Origin: Ruegeria sp. A3M17
GTDB lineage: Bacteria > Pseudomonadota > Alphaproteobacteria > Rhodobacterales > Rhodobacteraceae
Reading direction: 5' to 3'
Assembly: GCF_003318255.1 (NCBI RefSeq)
Contig: NZ_QOCF01000002.1
Location: forward strand, 62,001 to 126,000
DNA: 64,000 bases
Positions 18,071-27,190 of this stretch are shown piece after piece. A program made the translations under genes and the position numbers. The notes under the pieces are model-generated. The model had not been told where the DNA came from. It saw nothing but the letters and a program-made list of their open reading frames with translations, and searched no databases. Position 1 is the first letter of the stretch. Every line of letters begins with the position of its first letter.

Positions 18071-18255
18071 GTCTAGTATCTTCTCGTTGTTGAAATTGGC
18101 TGTGATGCTGGCTGGTCTGGTTACGCGAATCCTGAAATGGTCTTTCGAGTTTCACAGAGACACAGATGGCTCAGCACTGGAGTTTCAGGAATTTCGTTTG
18201 GGCACCAAAAATGGAGGCAAGAAAGTTTCTGAAACGTATGAAGACTGCGAACGCT

Positions 18256-19272
18256 TCAAGTTGGGTTATCGATCAATTCACTTTGATATCCAAAGAGCGC
18301 GGGCAATCCGCCCGTGTGTAACAATACGATTTTTTCGCCTGGCTTGATCTTCCCACTTTCGACCAGGTTCAGCAAACCAGCGAACGTTTTTGCAGAATAA
18401 ACCGGGTCGAGGAATACCCCTTCCGTCCGGGCCATCTTTTCCAATGCAGCGCGCGTTATTGCATTCACTTTGCCATAACCCGGCGGCAATGCTTCGTCAA
18501 AAACATCAATCTTGCCTTGGAGAAGTCCTGCGTCGACATCCAGCAAGTCCGCAAGTTTCTGCAGAACGACCTTCATTCGGGCCTGCTGCTTTTCACGATC
18601 TCTGCGCACGCAAATCCCAAACACCGAGGCAGTGCTTTCTTCTAACGCCAGACCGGTCAGCAGTCCGCCATGTGTGGCACCGCTACCTGAGGGGACGACG
18701 ACCGCGTCGAAATCCGGCATCTGCTGATACAATTCCTGTCCGGCCACGACGTAGCCCAAGGCACCCAAGGGCGGATGGCCCAGCCCCAGATGAATAACGT
18801 ACGGTTTGTGACCTTTGGCTTTCAATTCAACTGCGCGCGCATGCAGCGCTGCGTCGGCTCCCGCTTCGTCTTCACCTTCAGGATAACCCATATGCTCGGC
18901 ACCCAGGATTTGTGCCAGCAGCACGTTCCCGGACGAATAGTAATCCGCCCCCATGTCAGCGACACGCTCTTCCAATTGAAGCACGGATTGCATGCCCAGT
19001 TTGGCTGCCGCAGCGGCCGCCGATCGAACGAAATTGGATTGGACGGCGCCGGTGATCAGAATGGTGTCGGCACCCTGCTGACGCGCATCTCCGAGATAAA
19101 ATTCAAGCTGCCGTGTTTTGTTGCCACCAAAACTAAGCCCAGTCAGATCATCACGTTTCAGCCAGAGATCGATGCCCAGTTCTGCCGACAAGTTGTCCAG
19201 GCGCTCCACAGGAGTTGGACCGGACATGAGTTGGGCGCGTGGAAATCTGTGCAGATTATCGTTTCGTGTCAT
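18256..19272 (-). CDS. PLP-dependent D-cysteine desulfhydrase / L-cysteate sulfo-lyase family enzyme
   Basis: A 338-residue fold-type II PLP enzyme of the ACC deaminase/D-cysteine desulfhydrase family. FPRAQLMSGPTPVERL opens the protein, the PLP lysine is in FGGNKTRQLEF, and TGAVQSNFVRSAAAAAAKLG and PSGSGATHGGLLTGL bind the cofactor phosphate. The start at 19272 is chosen for the upstream GAAGG; an earlier in-frame Met would run into the TSUP gene. Family members include CuyA, which releases sulfite from L-cysteate, and D-cysteine desulfhydrase, which releases sulfide. A TSUP exporter directly upstream favours a sulfur-anion-releasing activity such as CuyA, but sequence alone does not decide. 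Confidence 0.85.
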   Translation of the reverse strand: MTRNDNLHRFPRAQLMSGPTPVERLDNLSAELGIDLWLKRDDLTGLSFGGNKTRQLEFYLGDARQQGADTILITGAVQSNFVRSAAAAAAKLGMQSVLQLEERVADMGADYYSSGNVLLAQILGAEHMGYPEGEDEAGADAALHARAVELKAKGHKPYVIHLGLGHPPLGALGYVVAGQELYQQMPDFDAVVVPSGSGATHGGLLTGLALEESTASVFGICVRRDREKQQARMKVVLQKLADLLDVDAGLLQGKIDVFDEALPPGYGKVNAITRAALEKMARTEGVFLDPVYSAKTFAGLLNLVESGKIKPGEKIVLLHTGGLPALFGYQSELIDNPT

Positions 19273-19282
19273 TGTGTAACCT

Positions 19283-20017
19283 TCAAGACCAAGCCAATAA
19301 ATGCGCGCGATAGAACAAAACACAGCAGGCAATCAGAGATACCACGCGGATCACTGTTATGACGACCGACTGTGGTAAGTAAGGGCCTGCCGCACGACCA
19401 AGTAGGCTGCCGATCAGAGTTATAGCAACGAACCCCAGTATTTGCGGTTCATATGAGATTACCTGCGCGTTGGACAAGCTGTGCAACAAAAATGCGATGC
19501 CATATGCCACCAGCGCTATCGGTTGAACCAACTTTGCCACCTCTTTGGCGGAATGACCCTTTGCTATCAAACCGAACACCATAAGAGGGCCCGGTGTCGC
19601 CGCCCAAACAGTCGCAAGCCCAGACAGTCCTGTAACGGCTGAAAACCCAGCGTTGCCAATGGATCCCCGCAAGGGGAGCAAGGTTGTAATCAACCCGATC
19701 AGCAATAGACACGCCGTCAGAGCAAGAACAAATGCTTCGCTCAAAAAGGGATACACAACAAGGCCAGCGGCCACTCCGACACAGCATCCAATGACCGCGG
19801 AGCGGATTAGTTGACGGTTGTTTTTTAGAACATGCCGGTCCGTCGCTACCACTGAAACAAACGTGTTCAACAAGAGCAAGACTGGAACTGCCGTCGACGT
19901 GCCAAGCAAAATCATCATGGGCGGTCCCGCGATGATGCTGAACCCGATACCAACGCCGACTTGCAGCATTGCGCCAAGGCAGATGGCAATCATCAGGATG
20001 GACAGGTCAACGGACAC
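19283..20017 (-). CDS. TSUP (TauE/SafE) family sulfite/anion exporter
   Basis: A 244-residue membrane protein with about eight hydrophobic segments and the TSUP features GIGFSIIAGPPMMIL and the repeated half GLSGLATVWAATPGPLMVFG. Members export sulfite, sulfoacetate or related anions. GTG start at 20017 is supported by AGGAGG five bases upstream. It precedes the PLP lyase by 10 nt, the same pairing as lyase plus exporter in known desulfonation loci; sulfite export is the likely job. Confidence 0.85.
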   Translation of the reverse strand: MSVDLSILMIAICLGAMLQVGVGIGFSIIAGPPMMILLGTSTAVPVLLLLNTFVSVVATDRHVLKNNRQLIRSAVIGCCVGVAAGLVVYPFLSEAFVLALTACLLLIGLITTLLPLRGSIGNAGFSAVTGLSGLATVWAATPGPLMVFGLIAKGHSAKEVAKLVQPIALVAYGIAFLLHSLSNAQVISYEPQILGFVAITLIGSLLGRAAGPYLPQSVVITVIRVVSLIACCVLFYRAHLLAWS

Positions 20018-20119
20018 TCAAACCTCCTATGGACCAAAGCAATGTCGCAAGGCCTCAGATATCCTGAATTCCCGGCCAGGGTCCATTTTATTTCTCTTTC
20101 ATTGACTATTTTGGCACGG

Positions 20120-20869
20120 TCAGCGCTGCCACGGCATCAGCCCCGAATATGGCGCCCGAGTGGTTACAGCGTGCGCCATTTGCGCCAGTGTGGTCAGGTC
20201 AAAAACAGGAAGCCGCAATTCTTCCTGAAGCCGCGATGCGTAAGGCGGCAGGTCCGTGCATTCCAAAACCAACGACCGAATGTCCGGAGCTTCAAGAACC
20301 AGACTACGGGCCGCATCCAAGGCCTCGGTTTCGATCAGGTCCGTATCCATCCGGGTCCGTGTGTTCCGCAAGATCACTTCGGCGAATTCTGTTGTATCCT
20401 CCAATCCCTTCACGGCCACAGGAACACCTGATGCACCGACACCTTCGAAATGCCGGGGCGTCAATGCGGATGCATCCGCGGTTAGCACGCCCACTGGCGC
20501 GTTGGCACCGGTCATGTGAAAGGCCAGCGGCACTTGGATCAGGCTGGAGGCAAAGACAGGCACAGAAACCGCAGCTGCCAACTCTTTTTGAAACAAGGCT
20601 AGAAAGCCGCAACTGCCAGTGATGGCTCGCACGCCTTCAGCCTCAAGCCGCTTGGCGCCTTCGATGAACGGTGCCAGTAACTCGGGCGAAGGGTTGTTCA
20701 GCAAGGTTGGGACAGTCACACCGTCGATCATCTCATACAGAACCGGAAATGGCAGGCTGGAAGGGTTCTTGATATGGCCCGGTGGTTTTGGAAAATAGCT
20801 TTCAAGGCACAGAACACCAATTGACGCCCCGCAAATGTTCTGGCCACCTTGGTAGATTGGCATTGTCAT
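20120..20869 (-). CDS. Asp/Glu racemase-superfamily protein
   Basis: A 249-residue member of the aspartate/glutamate/hydantoin racemase superfamily with the two opposed cysteines in TGSCGFLALFQ and VLECTDLPPYA, the pair used for proton abstraction and donation. The start at 20869 is preceded by AAGGA; the open frame extends further upstream into the DadA gene. Neighbours are a D-amino-acid-oxidase-like gene upstream and a PLP lyase downstream, so an amino or amino-sulfonic acid racemase is plausible; maleate isomerase-type activity is the alternative. Confidence 0.78.
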   Translation of the reverse strand: MTMPIYQGGQNICGASIGVLCLESYFPKPPGHIKNPSSLPFPVLYEMIDGVTVPTLLNNPSPELLAPFIEGAKRLEAEGVRAITGSCGFLALFQKELAAAVSVPVFASSLIQVPLAFHMTGANAPVGVLTADASALTPRHFEGVGASGVPVAVKGLEDTTEFAEVILRNTRTRMDTDLIETEALDAARSLVLEAPDIRSLVLECTDLPPYASRLQEELRLPVFDLTTLAQMAHAVTTRAPYSGLMPWQR

Positions 20870-20891
20870 CTGATCCTTTTGATTTGAAGGT

Positions 20892-22130
20892 TCAAAACCG
20901 GGCCAGCGAAAACGGGGCCAGATCGATGTTTGGGCTGCGACCGGACACAAGATCAGCCACAAGCTCGCCGGTTTTCGGGGCCATCATCAGCCCATAATGA
21001 GAATGCCCGAACGCAGTATAGAGCCCTTCTCTGCCTTTAACTGGTCCAATCGCTGGCAAACTGTCCGGAAAGGACGGGCGGCGACCCATCCAAAACTGTG
21101 CCTCGCCGGTATCGAGGTCTGGCAACATCGCCTTTGCCTGTTCGGTCAGGATTTCTTTCTTGCGCGGATCAGCGGGCGCATCGACGCTGCCAAATTCGGC
21201 CGTGCCGGCGACTCTCAGGCCGCCCAGCATCGAGCTTGCGACGACCTTTGCATCCACATCCATGACCGAGTTGTTCAATTGGGCCGACGGGGTCGGGAAT
21301 TCGACATGGTAGCCCCGCTCGGCCACAAGCGGCACAGGCATCCCCATTGGTTTCAGCAGGTCGGCGGACCATACACCTGCCGCGAGGATGATGCTGGCGG
21401 CACGCATTGTGCCTTGCGAGGTCGCAAGCTGCCAACAACCATCTTCAGCAGATGTCAGCTTGGTGACTTCGGTTTTTACTAATTCGGCGCCTTGCGAGCG
21501 CGCTTTTTCAGCCAGAACTGCCCCCACACGTCCCGGTGAGATTACGCGTGCCTGACCTTTGATCACGATCGCGGCTTGGAATTCCTCTGACAGTGCAGGT
21601 TCCATGCGGCGCAACTCGGCACCATCGACAAGCTCCAGATCGCCTCCTTTTTCCTGACGGATCAGATATCCAAGCCCATTCAGATCAGCCTGCTTCCGGT
21701 GGCGAAAAGCGTGAATATAGTAGCTGTCAGTGATCAGGTTTTCGTGCCCGGTGCCTTGAAGATGACGACGATACAGGTCGATAGAAGGGCGGCACAAAAG
21801 CTCCATCGCGTCTGAGATTTCGCGCACTGACCTTTCGCTGGAGTTTCCCAGAAACCGCAGCCCCCAGGGGATCATTTTTGGCCAGAAACTGGGTCTGACC
21901 GAAAGCGCGCTTTTAGGATCCAGTAGCATCTGGGGCAGTGATTTCCATATGCCCGGCATCGCTTGCGGAATGATTGACCACGGCGACACTACACCTGCAT
22001 TCCCGAAGGAGGTTTCTTGCCCCGGTTGACCGCGGTCTATAAGCCGAACTGGAATGCCGCGCTGTTGTAGCGACAACGCGCAACAAATGCCGACGATCCC
22101 TGCGCCGATGATGGTCACTTGTTCTGTCAT
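20892..22130 (-). CDS. DadA-like FAD-dependent D-amino acid dehydrogenase
   Basis: A 412-residue DAO-superfamily flavoprotein. The N-terminal FAD dinucleotide fold is VTIIGAGIVGICCALSLQQRG with RLIDRGQPGQETSFGNAG, as in DadA; the C-terminal GHSHYGLMMAPKTGELVADL closes the FAD site. DadA enzymes oxidise D-amino acids and pass electrons to the respiratory chain. It starts 4 nt before the end of the TRAP permease gene on the same strand, so it is part of this uptake operon. The true substrate is unknown. Confidence 0.87.
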   Translation of the reverse strand: MTEQVTIIGAGIVGICCALSLQQRGIPVRLIDRGQPGQETSFGNAGVVSPWSIIPQAMPGIWKSLPQMLLDPKSALSVRPSFWPKMIPWGLRFLGNSSERSVREISDAMELLCRPSIDLYRRHLQGTGHENLITDSYYIHAFRHRKQADLNGLGYLIRQEKGGDLELVDGAELRRMEPALSEEFQAAIVIKGQARVISPGRVGAVLAEKARSQGAELVKTEVTKLTSAEDGCWQLATSQGTMRAASIILAAGVWSADLLKPMGMPVPLVAERGYHVEFPTPSAQLNNSVMDVDAKVVASSMLGGLRVAGTAEFGSVDAPADPRKKEILTEQAKAMLPDLDTGEAQFWMGRRPSFPDSLPAIGPVKGREGLYTAFGHSHYGLMMAPKTGELVADLVSGRSPNIDLAPFSLARF

Positions 22131-22134
22131 CGCA

Positions 22135-24348
22135 TCAGGCCGGAGAGTGGCTTCGGTTGCGGGCGATCAGTTGGGTGACGATGACAGGTGATGCCACGAC
22201 CAGCGCGATCAGATCAGCAGTCAGGCTGGGCGCTACAAAGATAATCCCAGCGATGGCCAACAGAATGCGCGATGCGATATTCAGCGGACTCAACCAATAC
22301 CCAACCACAGCCGCCGACAGGGCAATAACCCCGGCGATGCAACTGGTTGCGGTATAGGTGAACTCCCACAGGTTAAACCCGGTTGAGGACACAAATAGCA
22401 GCACCGGCGCATAGACAAAGGCCATGGGCGCGATCACTTTGCCCAATCCAAGGGTGAAGGCAGAAAGACCAGTTCGGAACGGGTTCGAGTTCGCAATGGC
22501 AGCCGCGGCATAGGCTGAAGTACAGACCGGCGGTGTAATCTCGGACACCACGCCGTAGTAGAGCACGAAAAGGTGGCTGGCGATGGGTGGAACACCCAGT
22601 TGCGCCAGCGCAGGCTGCGCCACGGACACCAGCATGATATACAGCGCGGTGGTCGGAATGCCGGCGCCCATCAGGATACAGACGACGGCGATGAACACCA
22701 ACGAGATGAACAATTGTAAGTCTTCCATCGCAAAGAACTGGAAGCTGCCGAACGAGATCATGTTGTACAGATCCGATGCCAGGTTGCCTGCGCCTTGTGT
22801 AACCATGAAACCGATGCGAAAACCGATACCAGTGGTGTTGATCACGCCTACCACGATACCAACCGCAGCAGCGGCGGCGCCCACGGCCAGCGAGTATTTC
22901 ACACCCAATTCTACCGCCTGTAGCATCTCGGGCACTTCGACGCGTTTCTGAGGGTTCATAGTTGCGACCACCGTCAATCCGCACAGGATTGTTGTCATGG
23001 TCAGGTCAAAGCCGCCGTCTGAGAACTTCCACAGTACAAAGCTGAGGAACGCTGCCGCATAGATCAGTGTCGGAGGTTGCCTCAAGCGCGACATGCCAGC
23101 AATTACCGCAAGTGATATGCCGCAGAAGGCCGACATGAAGGGCGTGTAACCCGTGAACAGAACCACTAGAAGGCCGATCAGGGGCACTATGTTGGCCCAG
23201 CCTTCGGCCCAGACGGCTTTGAGCTGCGGCAGTTGCTCTTTGGTCAGACCTTTGAGATTCAGCTTGCGTGCCATCAGATGCACGACGGCGAATACACCGA
23301 CATAGTGCAGTAGTGCTGGGAAGATCGCAGCGATTACGATGGTGGTGTATGGAACCTCGAGGAACTCTGCCATGATAAAGGCAGCGGCCCCCATGATCGG
23401 CGGAGTGATCTGACCACCCGCCGAGGAAGCAGCCTCGACCCCACCCGCAAAATGGCCGGGGTATCCAAGGCGCTTCATGTTGGGAATTGTCAGCGCGCCG
23501 GTTGATACGGTGTTGGCCACCGAAGAGCCCGAGATCGTGCCGAAGAAGGCCGAGGATACCACCGACACTTTTGCCGGACCGCCGGTATAGCGGCCCGCCA
23601 AAATTGTAGCGTTATCGATGAAAAGTTGCCCCAACCCGGTGCGTTGCGCGATCACGCCAAACAGCACAAAGTGGAAAACGATTGTCGAGACGACCCACAG
23701 CGTGACGCCATAGATGCCCTCCTGCGGGAAATACATCGACGATACGAAGGTTTTAAAGTTCACGCCGGGGTGCTGTAGCAATCCGGGGAAATAAGGGCCT
23801 AGCAGCGCATACGAGATAAACACACAGATAATCAGTGGCAGCACCCAGCCTAACGTGCGGCGCGCGATATCGAGCACCAGCAGGATTATTATGACGCCCA
23901 GTACTACGTCATAGCTATTTGGGTTGCCCATGCGGAAGGTCTGTTCCTCAATTCCCAGAAACGGAATGCCACGCCAGGCAACACCAACATACAGAGCTGC
24001 AATGATCCCAAGGGCCATGAAGACCAGATCGTAAAGTGGGATGTTGCCGATGCGGAACCGGCTGACCTTAAGCGCATAGAGGCTTTTGGCTCCGATAATC
24101 GGGATTGTCGCGTAGACCAGAATGAACAGCAGTGCCAGATAGATACCCATGTGCCAGTGATCGGCCGGCAGGCCAAAACCGGCCGTGAAAAATTCGTAAA
24201 ATGCAAAGATCAGGGCCACAACGCGCAGGACTTTGCCAGTTGTCGGCGTAACCTGCCGGACGGCGGCACCCTCGTCGAATTGTTCTTCGATAGCCGCTAG
24301 TTCTTCGGCTGTGAGTTCGTGGTCATCAAGATTTTGAGTCGTGGACAT
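22135..24348 (-). CDS. TAXI-type TRAP transporter fused small/large permease (4TM/12TM)
   Basis: A 737-residue membrane protein combining the DctQ-like and DctM-like subunits, as is usual for TAXI-type TRAP systems. Signatures are FFGTISGSSVANTVSTGALTIP, ASSAGGQITPPIMGAAAFIMAE and the second-half copy LMGAGIPTTALYIM with EITPPVCTSAYAAA. The ATG at 24348 follows a G-rich site; the in-frame upstream extension is unlikely. It works with the TAXI receptor gene just upstream to import an organic solute with a sodium gradient. Confidence 0.9.
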   Translation of the reverse strand: MSTTQNLDDHELTAEELAAIEEQFDEGAAVRQVTPTTGKVLRVVALIFAFYEFFTAGFGLPADHWHMGIYLALLFILVYATIPIIGAKSLYALKVSRFRIGNIPLYDLVFMALGIIAALYVGVAWRGIPFLGIEEQTFRMGNPNSYDVVLGVIIILLVLDIARRTLGWVLPLIICVFISYALLGPYFPGLLQHPGVNFKTFVSSMYFPQEGIYGVTLWVVSTIVFHFVLFGVIAQRTGLGQLFIDNATILAGRYTGGPAKVSVVSSAFFGTISGSSVANTVSTGALTIPNMKRLGYPGHFAGGVEAASSAGGQITPPIMGAAAFIMAEFLEVPYTTIVIAAIFPALLHYVGVFAVVHLMARKLNLKGLTKEQLPQLKAVWAEGWANIVPLIGLLVVLFTGYTPFMSAFCGISLAVIAGMSRLRQPPTLIYAAAFLSFVLWKFSDGGFDLTMTTILCGLTVVATMNPQKRVEVPEMLQAVELGVKYSLAVGAAAAAVGIVVGVINTTGIGFRIGFMVTQGAGNLASDLYNMISFGSFQFFAMEDLQLFISLVFIAVVCILMGAGIPTTALYIMLVSVAQPALAQLGVPPIASHLFVLYYGVVSEITPPVCTSAYAAAAIANSNPFRTGLSAFTLGLGKVIAPMAFVYAPVLLFVSSTGFNLWEFTYTATSCIAGVIALSAAVVGYWLSPLNIASRILLAIAGIIFVAPSLTADLIALVVASPVIVTQLIARNRSHSPA

Positions 24349-24381
24349 GATGGCCCCCTGATTTCGCGCATTTCGAGTGTG

Positions 24382-24404
24382 CGGTGCCCCAAATAGGGGC
24401 ACCG
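24382..24404 (-). other. Intercistronic stem-loop between TAXI receptor and permease genes
   Basis: CGGTGCCCC and GGGGCACCG form a perfect 9-bp stem with an AAATA-type 5-nt loop in the 81-nt gap. A hairpin here probably sets the higher level of receptor over permease mRNA, as seen in many binding-protein operons. Confidence 0.6.
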
Positions 24405-24429
24405 GACGATGAGTTGAGATGAGAACGGG

Positions 24430-25437
24430 TTACTGAAGAAGTCCGGCTTCTTTGTAGAATTTCTCAGCACCCGGATGCAGCGGAACGCCTAGTGCTTCGA
24501 CTCCATCCAAAGCAGTATCAGGGGTGATCTGCTTGCCCTTAGCATGACCGTTATCCAGTAGCTTGCGGGTGTTGTCGTTCCACATCGCCTTGGTCAGCTC
24601 ATAGACCAGGTCGTCGGACAGGTCTGACGACACAACCAGCATCGCGCTAACCGCAGGGGTCTTGGTTTCGCCGTCGATGCCTTCATACACGCCACCTGGA
24701 ATGGCTGAGGGGATATAGGCCGGAATGATCTCGTTGATCTTGCCCAGATCTTCGTCGGAGAAGGAGTGCAGGTTCATACCTTTGGTCGACGATAGCTGCA
24801 CCATCGCTGCAACCGGCCAGCCTGCGGCATAGAAATAGGCATCAAGCTGACCATCGGCCAGACGTTCGGCACTCTGACTGTTGTTCAGCTCAGCCTCATC
24901 CATGTTGTCACGGTTGACGCCCCAAGCATCCAGCATCTGCAAAACGGCAACCTGCGTGCCGGAACCAGCCTGCGCAATACCAACGCGCTTGCCTTCCAGA
25001 TCGCTCAGATCGTTGATCGTCGAGCCGGCCGGCAGAACAAGGTGCAGGTCTTCGGGGAACAGGTTGGCCACGATGCGCAGTTTGGGATGGGGTTTGCCTT
25101 CGAACTTACCTTCACCCAGATACATCGAACGGGTGACGTCGGCTGCAGCCAGCCCGGCCTCAAGTTCTCCGTTCTGCACGGCGGCATTGTTGAAGACCGA
25201 AGCGGTGGTGGATTGCGCGATCGCGATCAGGCCCGGAACACCGCACTGGCCGCCTTCTTCACACGGGCGCGATCCCGGAGGGGCAGAGATTCCATTTGCA
25301 ATGGTGCCACCGATGGGGAAATAGGTTCCGCCAGCGCCACCGGTGCCAATACGGAAGAACGTTGGGTCCTGCGCCAGCGCGGGGGCTGCCAGCGCGCCCG
25401 CCAATGCAAGACCAGTCAAGCATTTCACAAATTTCAT
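24430..25437 (-). CDS. TAXI-family TRAP solute receptor
   Basis: A 335-residue periplasmic receptor with signal peptide KFVKCLTGLALAGALAAPALA|QDP and the TAXI hallmark FRIGTGGAGGTYFPIGGTIANG. It binds the imported solute for the fused permease. GGGAG lies six bases before the ATG at 25437; an overlapping ATG two codons upstream is too close to that site. A pair of cysteines in PCEEGGQCG is common in this family. First gene of the minus-strand uptake module, divergent from a LysR gene. Confidence 0.9.
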   Translation of the reverse strand: MKFVKCLTGLALAGALAAPALAQDPTFFRIGTGGAGGTYFPIGGTIANGISAPPGSRPCEEGGQCGVPGLIAIAQSTTASVFNNAAVQNGELEAGLAAADVTRSMYLGEGKFEGKPHPKLRIVANLFPEDLHLVLPAGSTINDLSDLEGKRVGIAQAGSGTQVAVLQMLDAWGVNRDNMDEAELNNSQSAERLADGQLDAYFYAAGWPVAAMVQLSSTKGMNLHSFSDEDLGKINEIIPAYIPSAIPGGVYEGIDGETKTPAVSAMLVVSSDLSDDLVYELTKAMWNDNTRKLLDNGHAKGKQITPDTALDGVEALGVPLHPGAEKFYKEAGLLQ

Positions 25438-25516
25438 TATCATCTCCCTTGTTGGAAATTCGGTTTTGGTTTTCCCAAACTTCGATCCTGCAAGCGTAGA
25501 GACAAACTGCATAAAT

Positions 25517-25526
25517 ACAAATTTGT
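25517..25526. promoter_or_regulatory. Palindrome in TAXI/LysR divergent region
   Basis: ACAAATTTGT is a perfect 10-bp dyad within an AT-rich 129-bp intergenic region between the TAXI receptor and the LysR gene. It is a plausible LysR box, but short. Confidence 0.4.
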
Positions 25527-25566
25527 TATATTTCACTAAACTAAAGTTTTGCTTATGCTTAAGATT

Positions 25567-26535
25567 ATGAATCTGACTCAGCTAACCGTATTTCGTGAGG
25601 TGATGGAGACCGGCTCCATCTCTCAAACCGCCAAGAAACTAAATCGCACGCAGCCTGCGATTAGCCTTGCGTTGAAAAACCTTGAAAAGACATTGGGCCT
25701 GACGTTGTTCGAACGTAAGGGAAGACGATTGGTCCCAGTCCCCGAGGCGCACTATCTCTTAGCCGAAACTACGGGTATTTTGGACCGTCTCGCGACGATC
25801 TCCAGCACGATGGAAGGACTCATCAAAGGGCATGCCGGAAGCTTGAATATTGCAACGATGCCGGGTCCATCTGCCTTTTTGTTTCCACGTTTCATAAGCC
25901 AGTCAGTTGGTGAAAACCCCGATATTCGCATCACGCTTTCGACACGCAGCTCACCGCAGATTATGGAGCTTGCCGGGACGCAAAATATCGACTTCGGCTT
26001 TGCTGACTTCGAGCATTCAGCCGGCAAAGAACCCCAGTATTCCGCTGAACTTATCCGGGCTGATTGCTTTTGTGCTATTGACTGTGAACATCCTCTTGCG
26101 TCGCGCAAGGTTCTGACACTATCGGATCTTGACGGAACGCCAATGGGCGGTCTGCATCCTTCACACCCGTTCCAACGTAAAGTCCGGCAGGAGTTCGAGG
26201 ACGTTGCCGCGGAGTACAATCAGACAGTTACCTGCCAGTATTTTCTACCTCTTATCCCCTTTGTCAGTTCGGGGCAGTGTTGCAGCATCGTTGATCCGCT
26301 GACAGTTGCAACCGAGCGAGAGCTTAATCTATCCAACGGAAAGCTTGTGTTTTTACCTTTCGAGAAACCGTTAAGATATGAATACGCTCTCCTCGAACCC
26401 GACCACAGGCCACCATCCCAATTGGCAATACAGATCAAAGCAGGCTGGAAAGCCGAAGTGCTGAGGAAGTTGGAGGCGGTGACGGCAAACCCTCGCGCAA
26501 CATCGATTGATGACGTGCGAGGCGAACAGAGTTGA
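25567..26535 (+). CDS. LysR-family transcriptional regulator of the TAXI module
   Basis: A LysR regulator of about 322 residues starting MNLTQLTVFREVMETGSISQTAKKLNRTQPAISLALKNLEKT in pattern, with the usual N-terminal helix-turn-helix and a C-terminal periplasmic-binding-protein-like effector domain. Three in-frame ATGs lie within the first seven codons (from 25549); the one giving the normal LysR N-terminus is used, no clear Shine-Dalgarno decides. Divergent position suggests it controls the uptake operon at 18256-25437. Confidence 0.85.
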   Translation: MNLTQLTVFREVMETGSISQTAKKLNRTQPAISLALKNLEKTLGLTLFERKGRRLVPVPEAHYLLAETTGILDRLATISSTMEGLIKGHAGSLNIATMPGPSAFLFPRFISQSVGENPDIRITLSTRSSPQIMELAGTQNIDFGFADFEHSAGKEPQYSAELIRADCFCAIDCEHPLASRKVLTLSDLDGTPMGGLHPSHPFQRKVRQEFEDVAAEYNQTVTCQYFLPLIPFVSSGQCCSIVDPLTVATERELNLSNGKLVFLPFEKPLRYEYALLEPDHRPPSQLAIQIKAGWKAEVLRKLEAVTANPRATSIDDVRGEQS

Positions 26536-27190
26536 AGTTGTTTGGATTGCGACCCTAAATCCAATGAGAACGAAAGGCGGCTCTAGGCCGTCTACGTGGT
26601 CAGATTTTGGTGGGGCAGGGGCATTGTGGCACTTGCTCTGAGGTTTGCTGTAAGCCCTCAAAAGACCCATATTGCAGTTGTATGAATGATGGCGGATCAT
26701 CATCGAATACAGCGGACGATCCGTGCTAATTTTTAGTACTGTGGAGGAAGGCATTTCAGCTATGTACAAGGTTGAGCAAAATTTAGCACCACCGAACCGG
26801 CCGTTCGTGCGGATCGGGACGATAAGCGGCTCTGAGCCCAACCCTGTCATTGTGATTATTCTCTGCGCGCATCCAGGCTGGAACGGTCAATTCACATGGA
26901 GCGGACTTAACATCCTTTCGCTGCGCGTTCTTCAAATGACTGGTTACGGTAGTTTCAAGGACGACTTTTAGGTGCAGCCATGGCCAGTGGGTCTTTTTGG
27001 CGAAACATTACTAATCAAGGACAAGCATCGCAGCCTCAAACTCCTTACTCAGCGCTGCAGCCAATTTGACTCACTTGCATCCAACAATTCGATATAAACA
27101 TTTATGATATCAGTATTTGTTCAATTCGGTTGTGGATATGTCTCGACCAAACGAAACTTGGTTATGTCATAAGGCATTAACGAGGTGGCA
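26536..27190. other. Gene-free stretch of about 650 bp
   Basis: Short frames occur on both strands but none has a Shine-Dalgarno plus recognisable sequence. The last 110 bp before 27191 are AT-rich (with GATAT...ATATC arms around 27091-27111) and probably hold the promoter of the aldehyde dehydrogenase-kynureninase pair. Confidence 0.5.

Noticed and set aside
18060..18347. 95-codon plus-strand frame with an N-terminal hydrophobic stretch
   Set aside because: Overlaps the 3' end of the PLP lyase and shows no recognisable family.
26723..26971. 82-codon plus-strand frame between LysR and the aldehyde dehydrogenase
   Set aside because: No ribosome-binding site, no motif and overlapping frames on the other strand of similar quality.
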